Positions 50,813 to 58,508 of a DNA stretch of 64,000 nt are shown here, piece by piece. Every line of letters starts with the position of its first letter. The first letter of the stretch is position 1. This DNA is from Actinoplanes subtropicus (GTDB lineage Bacteria; Actinomycetota; Actinomycetes; Mycobacteriales; Micromonosporaceae), in contig NZ_JOJL01000041.1 of NCBI RefSeq assembly GCF_000721705.1, positions 1-64,000 on the forward strand. The letters run 5' to 3'. The position numbers and the translations under genes were made by a program. The notes below the pieces were generated by a model that saw nothing but the letters and a program-made list of their open reading frames with translations, had not been told where the DNA came from and ran no database searches.

Positions 50813-51132
50813 CTGACGGCACCGAGCTGGATCCGGTGATCCACGCGCAGGCCCGGCTGCGGGTGGTCTCCGCCCTCTCGGTCCTGCGCGAGGAGGACCG
50901 GGTCACCTTCCCCCGGCTGCAGGACTCGCTGCGGATGACGGCCGGCAACCTGTCGGTCCACCTGCGCAAGCTCGAGGACGCCGGATACGTCGAGGTCACC
51001 AAGACCCATCAGGGCCGGACGCCGGCCACCTTCGTCCGGCTCACCCGCCGCGGCAGGCTCGCCTTCGAGGAGTACCAGGAGGCGTTGCGGGCTCTTCTGA
51101 ATCCCTCTTCGTCGCTGGAGGAGACGTCATGA
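50809..51132 (+). CDS. winged-helix transcriptional regulator
   Basis: DNA-binding protein of 107 residues of the short PF13601 (HTH_34) type: one winged helix (VTFPRLQDSLRMTAGNLSVH is the recognition part; YVEVTKTHQGRTPATFVRLT is the wing). It overlaps both neighbours through ATGA. Such regulators commonly repress their own ABC-transporter operon, and the upstream inverted repeat is the obvious site. Confidence 0.9.
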   Translation: MTDGTELDPVIHAQARLRVVSALSVLREEDRVTFPRLQDSLRMTAGNLSVHLRKLEDAGYVEVTKTHQGRTPATFVRLTRRGRLAFEEYQEALRALLNPSSSLEETS

Positions 51133-52025
51133 TGCTCGCCCGCGCCATTGAGGTCAGCCGCCGTTACGGCGACACCCTCGCGCTCGACAATGTCTCGCTC
51201 GACATCGCGCCCGGCGAGCTCGTCGGCCTGCTCGGGCCGAACGGCGCCGGCAAGAGCACGCTGCTCAGCCTGCTCACCGGCGTCCGGTCGGTCACCTCGG
51301 GGCGGGTCGAGCTGCTCGGCGGCGACCCGCGCCGGCCGGTCAGCCGGCAGTGCCTCGGGGTCACTCCGCAGGAAACCGGCCTGCCCGCCTCGCTGCGCGT
51401 CGGCGAGGTCGTCGATTTCGTCCGGCGGCACTATCCCGACCCGCTGCCGCGCGACGAGGTGCTGGCGCAGTTCGGCCTGACCGATCTCGTACGCCGGCAG
51501 ACCGGTGGCCTGTCCGGCGGCGAGAAGCGGCGGGTCGCCGTGGCGCTGGCGTTCGCCGGCCGGCCGCGGATCGTCTTCCTCGACGAGCCGACCACCGGGC
51601 TCGACGTCGAGGCCCGCCGGTCGCTGTGGGACGGCATCCGGCACTTCCAGGGTGGGGGCGGGACGGTCGTGCTGACCAGCCACTACCTGGAGGAGGTGGA
51701 GGCGCTGGCCCGGCGGGTCGTGGTCATCGGTGGTGGCCGGGTGCTCGCCGACGACACCGTCGAGGCGGTGCGCGGCCTGGTCGCGGTGCGCCGGGTCAGC
51801 CTGACCTCACCCGTACCGCCGCCGGTTTTGCCTGGTGTGAGCGCAACCGACCGGGAGGGTGACCGCTGGCACCTGCTCACGCCCGACTCGGATCGGCTGG
51901 TCCGCGACCTGGTCGCGGCCGACGTGCCCTTCACCGACCTGGAGGTACGCCCGACGTCGCTGGAAGAGGCCTTCCTGACCCTGACCGAGCGCAACACGGA
52001 GGAATCATGGCTGCTCTCGTCCTGA
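51129..52025 (+). CDS. ABC transporter ATP-binding protein (exporter type)
   Basis: ATPase of 298 residues. Walker A is GPNGAGKS, the Q-loop lies in GVTPQETG, the signature is LSGGEKRRV, Walker B is IVFLDEP and the switch His is in TSHYLEE. The C-terminal 80 residues are the extra domain seen in drug- or lipid-exporting ABC-2 systems. The tandem ATGATG start overlaps the regulator's stop, and its 3' end overlaps the permease start by 19 bases. Confidence 0.95.
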   Translation: MMLARAIEVSRRYGDTLALDNVSLDIAPGELVGLLGPNGAGKSTLLSLLTGVRSVTSGRVELLGGDPRRPVSRQCLGVTPQETGLPASLRVGEVVDFVRRHYPDPLPRDEVLAQFGLTDLVRRQTGGLSGGEKRRVAVALAFAGRPRIVFLDEPTTGLDVEARRSLWDGIRHFQGGGGTVVLTSHYLEEVEALARRVVVIGGGRVLADDTVEAVRGLVAVRRVSLTSPVPPPVLPGVSATDREGDRWHLLTPDSDRLVRDLVAADVPFTDLEVRPTSLEEAFLTLTERNTEESWLLSS

Positions 52026-52747
52026 CCCACGCCCGCTTCCAGCTGATCGAGACCGCGCGCACGCCGATCGCGGTGATCGGCAGCGCGTTCTGGCCGGCCG
52101 CCTCGATGCTCGCCTTCGTGGTGCCGTTCGTCGGCGACGACCCGGTCGCCGCCACCTACGCCACCGCGTCGATGGTGACGTTCGCCGTGATGAGCACCAA
52201 CCTTTTCTCGTACGGCGTGGGCGTCGCCGACGATCGGGTGCAGCCCTGGGAGCCCTATGTGCGAACGCTCCCCGCCGGGGCGCTCCCGCGTTTCGCCGGG
52301 CGGCTGCTCTCCGGTCTGGCGCTGATGGCGTTCTCCCTGCTCCCGGTCGTGGTGATCGCCGCGACGCTGACCAGGGCGTCGGTGTCGCCGGCCGAGTTCC
52401 TGCTGGCGGCGGGCGCGACCGCGGTGATCGCGGTGCCGTTCATCCTGATGGGGCTGGCGATCGGCTACTCGATGCCGCCGAAGGCCGCGGTCGTCGTCGC
52501 GCAGGTGCTGTTCTTCCCGCTCGCGTTCGGCGGCGGGCTGATGACCGCGCCGGGCAGCGCCCCGGGATTCGTCGAAAACCTTGCACCTTACCTCCCGACC
52601 GGCGCCTCGGTGCGGCTGATGTGGGCCGCCGTCGGCAACTATCCGTTACGTCCGGGGTCGGTGTTGTCGTTGATCGCCTGGATTGTCACGCTCGCCGCGG
52701 TGGCGCTATGGGCCTATCGACGGGACGAGGGTCGCCGGTTCAGCTAG
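52007..52747 (+). CDS. ABC-2 type permease
   Basis: Membrane component of 246 residues with six predicted helices and the C-terminal proline/leucine pattern LPTGASVRLMW common in ABC-2 permeases. It forms the exporter with the preceding ATPase, probably as a dimer. The substrate is unknown; a toxic compound or lipid is typical for such four-gene units. Confidence 0.92.
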   Translation: MAALVLTHARFQLIETARTPIAVIGSAFWPAASMLAFVVPFVGDDPVAATYATASMVTFAVMSTNLFSYGVGVADDRVQPWEPYVRTLPAGALPRFAGRLLSGLALMAFSLLPVVVIAATLTRASVSPAEFLLAAGATAVIAVPFILMGLAIGYSMPPKAAVVVAQVLFFPLAFGGGLMTAPGSAPGFVENLAPYLPTGASVRLMWAAVGNYPLRPGSVLSLIAWIVTLAAVALWAYRRDEGRRFS

Positions 52748-52797
52748 AACATCGACACTTAACCCCAACCAAAGACACGCAGTGCGACGATGCCGAC

Positions 52798-53547
52798 ATG
52801 ACCGCATCGACGCCCGGCTTTCCTACCTGGGTGGACTTGGGAACGGCCGATCTCGAGGATGCGCGGCGCTTCTACACAGCGCTGTTCGGCTGGGAGTTCG
52901 AGGACGACGGGTCGTACACCACTTTCCTGCTCAACGGGCGGCCGGTGGCCGGTGCCGGGCCGCTCTACGGCCAGGGGCAGCCGACCGCCTGGAGCACGTA
53001 CGTCGCGACCGACGACGCGGACGGGGTCGCCGCACGGGTCGCGGCCAACGGGGGCAAGGTGCTGGTGTCGCCGTTCGACGTGCACGACCAGGGGCGGATG
53101 GCGGCGTTCCTCGACCCGGGCGGCGCGCCGTTCAGCGTGTGGCAGGCGGGGCGGGTGCCGGGGGCGGCGATCTTCGACGTGCCGGGGGCGCTGACCTGGA
53201 ACGAGCTGAACACCCGTGACCTGGAGGGGGCGTATGCCTTCTACGGGGCGGTGTTCGGGTGGCAGTTCCGGCACAGCTCGCTCGGCGAGGTGCCGTACCT
53301 GGTGGCCAAGGTGCACGAGACGGCGATCTGCGGGATCCAGCCGATGAGCGCGTCCCAGTGGCCGGCCGACGTCTCGCCGCATTGGATGGTGTATTTCGCC
53401 GTGCAGGACTGCGATCGGGCGGCCGGGCACGTGGTGGCGCTGGGCGGGCAGGTGCTGTTTCCGCCGGCGAATCTGCCGATCGGGCGGTACGCGGTGCTTT
53501 GCGACCGGCAGGGCGGGATGTTCGCGGTGCTCGCCTCTACTCGGTAG
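52798..53547 (+). CDS. tandem VOC-domain protein (glyoxalase/bleomycin-resistance fold)
   Basis: Soluble protein of 249 residues made of two VOC domains, about 1-118 and 125-249. Both begin with a similar pattern (W.DLGTADLEDARRFYTALFGW and WNELNTRDLEGAYAFYGAVFGW). Such fused pairs bind a metal or a small ligand; many are annotated as glyoxalase-like or drug-binding, and the real substrate is not evident. No strong ribosome-binding site is seen before the ATG. Confidence 0.92.
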   Translation: MTASTPGFPTWVDLGTADLEDARRFYTALFGWEFEDDGSYTTFLLNGRPVAGAGPLYGQGQPTAWSTYVATDDADGVAARVAANGGKVLVSPFDVHDQGRMAAFLDPGGAPFSVWQAGRVPGAAIFDVPGALTWNELNTRDLEGAYAFYGAVFGWQFRHSSLGEVPYLVAKVHETAICGIQPMSASQWPADVSPHWMVYFAVQDCDRAAGHVVALGGQVLFPPANLPIGRYAVLCDRQGGMFAVLASTR

Positions 53548-53596
53548 AGCTTTGCCCCGAGGGGGCGTGCCCGCCTCTACCCGGTAAACGCTTTCC
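53532..53596. repeat. direct repeat across the VOC gene end and the esterase promoter
   Basis: GCCTCTACTCGGTAGAGCTT (53532 on) recurs as GCCTCTACCCGGTAAACGCT (53573 on), 41 bases apart. The first copy contains the VOC stop codon. The second runs into a LacI-like site, GGTAAACGCTTTCC (53583-53596), in the esterase promoter. The 3' end of the VOC gene seems to have been partly copied downstream. Confidence 0.6.
53583..53596. promoter_or_regulatory. LacI-like operator before the secreted esterase gene
   Basis: GGTAAACGCTTTCC, read on the other strand as GGAAAGCGTTTACC, resembles LacI-family boxes of the GAAAGCGTTTAC kind. It is an imperfect palindrome about 65 bases before the esterase ATG, followed by TATATT, which could be a -10. 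Confidence 0.35.
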
Positions 53597-53661
53597 TGAT
53601 ATATTGACGACTGTCCATGTCGTCTCCCCGCGGCGTTTTGTCGGTTTCCGGGGAGACGATC

Positions 53662-54483
53662 ATGATTCGCTGGCTGGCTGCGACCGTGCTTCTGGTTCCG
53701 ATGCTGGTGGGGGCGTCGGCTTCGTTGGATGCACCGGCCTGCGCCGCGTCGGGATCGGCGACCGCGGTCGCCGCCGCCGGGCCGACCGTGTGGCTCGCCG
53801 GGGACTCGACGATGGCGAATCCGGGCGCCGCCTGCCCGGTCGGGTGGGGCAGCCAGTTCGGGGCGCTCTTCAAGACCGGGGTGACGGTCAACAATCGGGC
53901 CGTCGCCGGGCGCAGCATCCAGACCTGGCTCTACGAGGGCAACGTGACCGGCACCATCGGCTCCAACGGCGAGTGCGTGCTCAGCTCCACGACGTACTCG
54001 ACGCGCTGGCAGGAGATGCTGACCGGGATGAAATCCGGCGACTACCTGATCGTGCAGTTCGGCATCAACGACGGCGACACCAAGTGCCCGCGGCACGTCG
54101 GCACCGCCCGGTACCAGCAGCTGATGACGATGATGGCGCAGGCGGCGCTGGCCCGTGGCGCGCACCCGATCCTGCTCACCGCGGTCGCCGCGATCACCTG
54201 CTCGGGCAGCACGGCGGTCAAGAACCGGGGCTTCGTCCCGCAGACCGCGGCGGCCGCAGCGGCGACCGGCTCCCCGGTCATCGACCTGCAGACACTGAGC
54301 GTAAACCTGTACAACAGCCGGCACTTCTGCCCGAACAACGGCGATTACACGACCGGTGCGCTGGGCGCGTTCTTCTGCAACGACCACACCCACTTCGAGA
54401 CGTACGGGGCGCAGCAGATTGCCGGTCTGGTGGCCGGCGCTCTCCGCAGTCAGAACATCCCGCTGGCCGCCTATCTCAAGTAA
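53662..54483 (+). CDS. secreted SGNH esterase, rhamnogalacturonan acetylesterase-like
   Basis: Secreted protein of 273 residues with a Sec signal (MIRWLAATVLLVPMLVGASA). The SGNH blocks are present: GDST with the catalytic Ser (about residue 48), GINDGD with the oxyanion Asn, and the catalytic Asp-His in DHTHF near the C-terminus. The pattern fits CE12-type acetylesterases that deacetylate plant cell-wall polysaccharide. ATG at 53662 has GGGGAG upstream; an in-frame ATG 15 codons earlier breaks the signal peptide. The 3' end overlaps the convergent btuD gene by 8 bases. Confidence 0.9.
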   Translation: MIRWLAATVLLVPMLVGASASLDAPACAASGSATAVAAAGPTVWLAGDSTMANPGAACPVGWGSQFGALFKTGVTVNNRAVAGRSIQTWLYEGNVTGTIGSNGECVLSSTTYSTRWQEMLTGMKSGDYLIVQFGINDGDTKCPRHVGTARYQQLMTMMAQAALARGAHPILLTAVAAITCSGSTAVKNRGFVPQTAAAAAATGSPVIDLQTLSVNLYNSRHFCPNNGDYTTGALGAFFCNDHTHFETYGAQQIAGLVAGALRSQNIPLAAYLK

Positions 54484-55255
54484 CGCGTACCGGCACTACG
54501 AGAGGCCCGTGGTCGCCCTCGATCACACGGACCCGGACCCGGTAGTACTTGGCCAGGTTCGCCTCGGTCAACACCTCGCGCGGCGGGCCGGCCGCCACCA
54601 CCCGCCCGCAGGAGAACAGCGCGATCCGGTCGGCGTACTCCCCCGCCGTGGTCAGATCGTGCATGGTCGCCAGCACGGTCAGCTCCCGCTCGGCCCGCAG
54701 CCGGTCGACCAGTTCGAGCACCTCCTGCTGGTGGCCGATGTCGAGCGCGCTGGTCGGCTCGTCGAGCAGCAGGATGCGCGCGCCCTGAGCGAGCGCCCGG
54801 GCCAGGAACACCCGCTGGCGTTCGCCGCCGCTGAGCGTGTCGAGCCGGCGTCCGGCGAACCGGCCGAGATCGAGCTCGCCCAGCACCTCGTCGACCGTGG
54901 CGAGGTCGACGGCGGACTCCCGGCCCAGCGGCGGGACATAGGGGGTACGCCCGAGCAACACGTAATCGAAGACCTGCATGGCCGGCGGCACGATCGGCGA
55001 CTGGCCGACGGTGGCGACGGCCTTGGCCCGTTCCCGCCGGTGCAGCTTGTCGACGGGGACGCCGTTGAGCTCGATCCGGCCCTCGTACGGCAGCAGGCCG
55101 CCGATGGCCCGCAGCGCGGTCGACTTGCCGGCTCCATTCGGCCCGATGATCGTCACCCACTCGCCGGCACCGACCTCGAGATCCACACCGTCGACGATGA
55201 GCGCCTTCTCGAGTCGCACCCGCAGCCCGGCCACGACGATGGCCTGCTCGGTCAC
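54476..55255 (-). CDS. btuD: ABC importer ATPase, cobalamin/metal-chelate type
   Basis: ATPase of 259 residues in the FecCD/BtuCD importer group: Walker A GPNGAGKS, signature LSGGERQRV, Walker B ILLLDEP, switch His in MHDLTTAG. It energises uptake with the permease and binding protein upstream; the GTG start overlaps the permease stop in GTGA. Vitamin B12 or a related corrinoid is the probable substrate because the operon is preceded by a cobalamin riboswitch. Confidence 0.92.
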   Translation of the reverse strand: MTEQAIVVAGLRVRLEKALIVDGVDLEVGAGEWVTIIGPNGAGKSTALRAIGGLLPYEGRIELNGVPVDKLHRRERAKAVATVGQSPIVPPAMQVFDYVLLGRTPYVPPLGRESAVDLATVDEVLGELDLGRFAGRRLDTLSGGERQRVFLARALAQGARILLLDEPTSALDIGHQQEVLELVDRLRAERELTVLATMHDLTTAGEYADRIALFSCGRVVAAGPPREVLTEANLAKYYRVRVRVIEGDHGPLVVPVRVT

Positions 55256-56340
55256 GGGGCGGCCGTCCGGCTGGTGCGCAGGACCACGATGAAGAACGGC
55301 GCGCCGAAGAAGGCCGTCACCACGCCGATCGGTATCTCGGCCTGGCCTCCCGCCGTCCTGGCCAGCAGATCCGCCAGGGCCAGGAACGCGCCGCCGAAGA
55401 GGACCGACAGCGGCAGGATCGAGCGGTAACTCGGCCCCGCCAGCAGGCGCATCGTGTGCGGGACGATGATGCCGACGAAGCCGATCAGGCCGGAGACCGA
55501 GACGGCCGCCGCGGTGCCCAGCGAGGCCGCGATGATCAGCAGGTAGCGGCTGCGCTGCGGGTGCAGGCCGAGGCCGGTCGCCTCCTCGTCGCCGACGGTC
55601 AGCACGTCGAGCTCGCGGCGCTGGCTCAGGACGATCGCGCCGGTCACCGCCGCGTAGGGCAGGACGAGTAACACGTCATGCCAGCCGGCGGTGGACAGGC
55701 GGCCCAGCAGCCACGAGTACACCTCACGCAGCGTGTCCACGTGTCGCTGCAATACGTACGTCTGGCAAGCCGCGAGAAACGACGAGACCGCGACCCCCGC
55801 CAGGATCAGCGTGGCCGGCGAGCGGTCGCGTCCGCCGGCCGCCCCGAGCAGCCAGGTGAGCGCGACCGCGATCAGGGCGCCGGCGAACGCCGCCATCGGC
55901 ACCCCGATCGGCAGCTCGGCCGTGGCGTCGCCGGCGGTCGAGCGGAAGGCGATCACCGCGGTCACGCCGAGACCTGCGCCGGCCGCCACGCCGAGCAGGT
56001 GCGGGTCGGCCAGCGGGTTGCGGAAGACACCCTGGTACGCCGCGCCGGCCAGCGCCAGCATGCCGCCGACCAGCAGGCCCAGCACCACGCGCGGCAGGCG
56101 CAGCTCGAGGAGGATCGCCACCTCACGGTCCGAGAGGCCGCTGCGCAGGCGTACGCCCGGAATTTGATCGAGAAGTTCCAGCGCGACGCCCGCCGGAGGC
56201 AGCGCGACCGAGCCGAAGGCGAGGCCCGCGATCAGCGCGACCAGCACCGCGAGAACGCCGCCCGCCAACCAGGCCGGACGAAGGCCGGCGGGCCGCATCA
56301 CCCGCCGGGTCGGACGCGCTTCGCGCAGGCCGGAACTCAC
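55252..56340 (-). CDS. btuC: FecCD-family ABC permease, cobalamin type
   Basis: Permease of 362 residues with about ten helices. Family features include LRLPRVVLGLLVGGMLALAGAAYQGVFRNPLADPHLLG and the coupling region GLIGFVGIIVPHTMR. GTG at 56340 is chosen because the following residues lead directly into the first helix region; an ATG 14 codons later is an alternative, and the Shine-Dalgarno is weak for both. It is the middle gene of the importer operon. Confidence 0.92.
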   Translation of the reverse strand: MSSGLREARPTRRVMRPAGLRPAWLAGGVLAVLVALIAGLAFGSVALPPAGVALELLDQIPGVRLRSGLSDREVAILLELRLPRVVLGLLVGGMLALAGAAYQGVFRNPLADPHLLGVAAGAGLGVTAVIAFRSTAGDATAELPIGVPMAAFAGALIAVALTWLLGAAGGRDRSPATLILAGVAVSSFLAACQTYVLQRHVDTLREVYSWLLGRLSTAGWHDVLLVLPYAAVTGAIVLSQRRELDVLTVGDEEATGLGLHPQRSRYLLIIAASLGTAAAVSVSGLIGFVGIIVPHTMRLLAGPSYRSILPLSVLFGGAFLALADLLARTAGGQAEIPIGVVTAFFGAPFFIVVLRTSRTAAP

Positions 56341-56401
56341 GCTGTGCCGTCCCTGGGTGTGCCCTCCTGGCCCTCGCCCGCGGCCTGGGCGAGCGACCTG
56401 C

Positions 56402-56431
56402 GGCTGTGCCAATCAAGGCTGTGCCAATCAA
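56402..56431. repeat. 15-bp perfect tandem duplication before btuC
   Basis: GGCTGTGCCAATCAA occurs twice back to back. It lies in the 115-base gap between the binding-protein stop and the permease start, the only sizeable gap in this operon. Confidence 0.85.
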
Positions 56432-56455
56432 GGCGGGGCCGCTCGGTGCGGGCGG

Positions 56456-57397
56456 TCACGCCGGGACCTTGGCCACCGCGTCGGCGACGGACTGGACCAG
56501 ATCGACCGTACGCGGGCCCCAGCGTGACGCGATGTCGTCGTCGAGCGGGAAGATCTGCCCGGCCTTGACCGCCGTGATCGTGTTCCAGCCGGGGCGCGCC
56601 GCCACGGTCGACGCCGACTGTTTGCAGCACCTGCTGTCGGCCAGGAAGATCGTGTCCGGATTGGACTTGATCAGCGCTTCCGCGGAGAGCTGCGGATACC
56701 CGCCCTTCGCGCCGGTCGGGTCGGCCGCGTCGGCCACGTTGGTCATGCCGAACATCGCGAAGATCGACCCGATGAAGGTCTTCGAGGTGACCGAGTAGAG
56801 CGTCGGATCGAGCTCGTAGTAATAGCTGAGCGGCTTGGTGCGGGCCGGCACACCCCGCACGATCTTTTCGATCTGGCTGGTCATCCGCTGGTGCAGCGCC
56901 TCGGCCTCGGCCTGGTGACCGGTCAAACTGCCAAGTTCACCAATTTCCCGGTACGTGTCGTCCATGCTGACCGCCGCGGGCGTGCGAACCACCGGGATCT
57001 TGAGTTTGCCCAGCTGCTCCACGATCTTGTCGATGTCCTCGGAGAGCACGACGAGGTCGGGGTTCTTGGCGGCGATCGCCTCGGCGTTCGGCTTGAAGCC
57101 GGAGAGATCGGTCTTCGGCGTGCCGGCCGGGTAGTCGGACTGGTCGTCGACGGCCACCACCTGCGGCCCGGCCCCGATCGCGAAGAGCATCTCGGTGGCG
57201 GTCGGGGTGAGCGAGACGATCCGTTTGGGCTGCGCGGCCAGCGTGAGACTGCCGACGGTTACCGGATACGACGCGGCGGCCCCGGGCGACGATGTCCCGG
57301 ACGTCGTGGATGTCGCCGTTTTGTCGTTCGCTGCGCCGCAGCCGGCCGCCGTCAGCAGGGCAGCCGCCGTCACAACGGCGGTGAGCACGCGTTTCAT
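56456..57397 (-). CDS. btuF: cobalamin-type ABC transporter substrate-binding lipoprotein
   Basis: Lipoprotein of 313 residues. The signal peptide ends in the lipobox TAAGC, with the lipidated Cys at residue 20, followed by a Ser/Thr linker. The BtuF/FhuD-like fold is shown by RIVSLTPTATEMLFAIGAG and the long mid-helix region. AGGAGG lies 6 bases before the ATG. A cobalamin riboswitch lies upstream, and a hairpin can pair with part of the Shine-Dalgarno. It is the first gene of the operon. Confidence 0.93.
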   Translation of the reverse strand: MKRVLTAVVTAAALLTAAGCGAANDKTATSTTSGTSSPGAAASYPVTVGSLTLAAQPKRIVSLTPTATEMLFAIGAGPQVVAVDDQSDYPAGTPKTDLSGFKPNAEAIAAKNPDLVVLSEDIDKIVEQLGKLKIPVVRTPAAVSMDDTYREIGELGSLTGHQAEAEALHQRMTSQIEKIVRGVPARTKPLSYYYELDPTLYSVTSKTFIGSIFAMFGMTNVADAADPTGAKGGYPQLSAEALIKSNPDTIFLADSRCCKQSASTVAARPGWNTITAVKAGQIFPLDDDIASRWGPRTVDLVQSVADAVAKVPA

Positions 57398-57405
57398 CGA
57401 GTCCT

Positions 57406-57442
57406 CCTGTCGCCGGGCAAGCGGTGCTGCTTCGCCGACAGG
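57406..57442 (-). promoter_or_regulatory. Shine-Dalgarno-masking hairpin of the B12 leader
   Basis: In the leader RNA, CCUGUCG (57442-57436) can pair with CGACAGG (57412-57406) across a 23-base loop. The second arm overlaps the AGGAGG ribosome-binding site of btuF. With no poly-U terminator visible, control at translation initiation is the likely output of the riboswitch. Confidence 0.55.
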
Positions 57443-57487
57443 AACCCGGATCACCCGGCCCGCCCGCGAGGCGCCCCTCCCCGAGAG

Positions 57488-57622
57488 CGCTTCTTCGCGA
57501 CCGACGCCCAGGCGACCTGGCTAACCTCGAGGAGGCATCACAGTTGCGGGACAGCGCCGGTTTCCCACCGGCTTCGCTGCGACGCGGTCCCCCGCACGCT
57601 ATCCCACCCCACCGACATTTTC
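57488..57622 (-). ncRNA. cobalamin (B12) riboswitch
   Basis: The minus-strand leader of btuF carries the class hallmarks in order: GCCGGTGGGAAACCGG, CTGTCCCGCAACTGTGA, and the B12 box region TTAGCCAGGTCGCCTG. These match the conserved core and the kissing-loop partner segment of cobalamin riboswitches. Outer boundaries are approximate because the closing stem was placed by eye. It would turn off the importer when cobalamin is plentiful. Confidence 0.9.
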
Positions 57623-57695
57623 CCCGCGGCCCGTCGCGGGTCGCCGGTCACCGAAGTCGGTATCGGGAGTGCCCGGATCTCGCCCCCGAAGGCCG

Positions 57696-58031
57696 TCAGG
57701 TGGCGCGCGGGGAGTTCGAGTCGGCGTCGGTGGGCGCGTCGGTGGCTTCGGTGGGGAGAGCGGCGCGGTCGCCGGCCGCGGCGGCTTCCTCGTCGCCGGC
57801 CAGGGCGGCGCGTAGGCGCTGCTTCTCGGCGGTGCGGCGGGAGGCGGCGCTGGCCAGTTGCTCGCCCATCCTGTTGCGCCAGTCGGCCAGCAGGAAGTAG
57901 GAGGCGGCCGCCGAGACGACCAGGGCGATCATCGCTTTGACCAGGATGTTGAGCGGGAGCGGCAGGAGCAGCACGAAGATCAGCACGAACAGGCCCAGGC
58001 GGCCGAGCGTGTACTTGACGGCGGGACTCAT
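57696..58031 (-). CDS. DUF4229 membrane protein
   Basis: Small protein of 111 residues with two N-terminal helices (GRLGLFVLIFVLLLPLPLN and KAMIALVVSAAASYFLL) and a charged, Ala-rich cytoplasmic tail. It matches the actinobacterial DUF4229 group, often found near menaquinone genes. The function is unknown. It lies 10 bases downstream of another small membrane protein gene. Confidence 0.88.
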   Translation of the reverse strand: MSPAVKYTLGRLGLFVLIFVLLLPLPLNILVKAMIALVVSAAASYFLLADWRNRMGEQLASAASRRTAEKQRLRAALAGDEEAAAAGDRAALPTEATDAPTDADSNSPRAT

Positions 58032-58041
58032 TCTTCTCTCC

Positions 58042-58473
58042 CTAACCCGCGCGGTGGCTCAGCCACCGGAGGCCGTAGAACCAGACCAGGCAATAGACGA
58101 CCGTGCACGCGCCGGCCGCGAGCACGCCGCTGACCAGGGCGGGGAAGACCGGCGCGGCGGCGGCCGCGAGACTGAGGCCGGCGGCCACCCCGAAGCCGGC
58201 CGCCAGCACGGCCACCACGACACGGTACGGCCCGGCCTCGGCGGCGGCGCGGAACTCCTCGATGAACAGCCACAGCGGGAGGATCAGCGCGAGCCAGCCG
58301 CTGGTGTGGCCGAAGTCGGTGACCCGGGTCAGCGCCAGGATCGCCTCGAAGACCAGCAGCAGGACGGCACCGGTCACGAGCCCGGCCAGCGCGGTGCCCA
58401 GCAGGTCGCCGATGGTGGCCAAGCGTCCGCTGGGGTCGCGACGGGGACGACGCTCACTCTTTGTCTCGGTCAT
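58042..58473 (-). CDS. small membrane protein upstream of DUF4229
   Basis: Membrane protein of 143 residues with a basic N-terminus and four helices. No named family is recognised. It lies between mqnE and the DUF4229 gene on the same strand with short gaps, so it is probably co-transcribed with them; a link to quinone metabolism is only contextual. Confidence 0.82.
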   Translation of the reverse strand: MTETKSERRPRRDPSGRLATIGDLLGTALAGLVTGAVLLLVFEAILALTRVTDFGHTSGWLALILPLWLFIEEFRAAAEAGPYRVVVAVLAAGFGVAAGLSLAAAAAPVFPALVSGVLAAGACTVVYCLVWFYGLRWLSHRAG

Positions 58474-58508
58474 GACAAACCGAGGGTACGCCGTGCCGAA
58501 GTGTCCTC

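Noticed and set aside
57424..57940. Plus-strand open frames across the B12 leader
   Set aside because: They overlap the riboswitch and the DUF4229 gene in antisense and show no domain.
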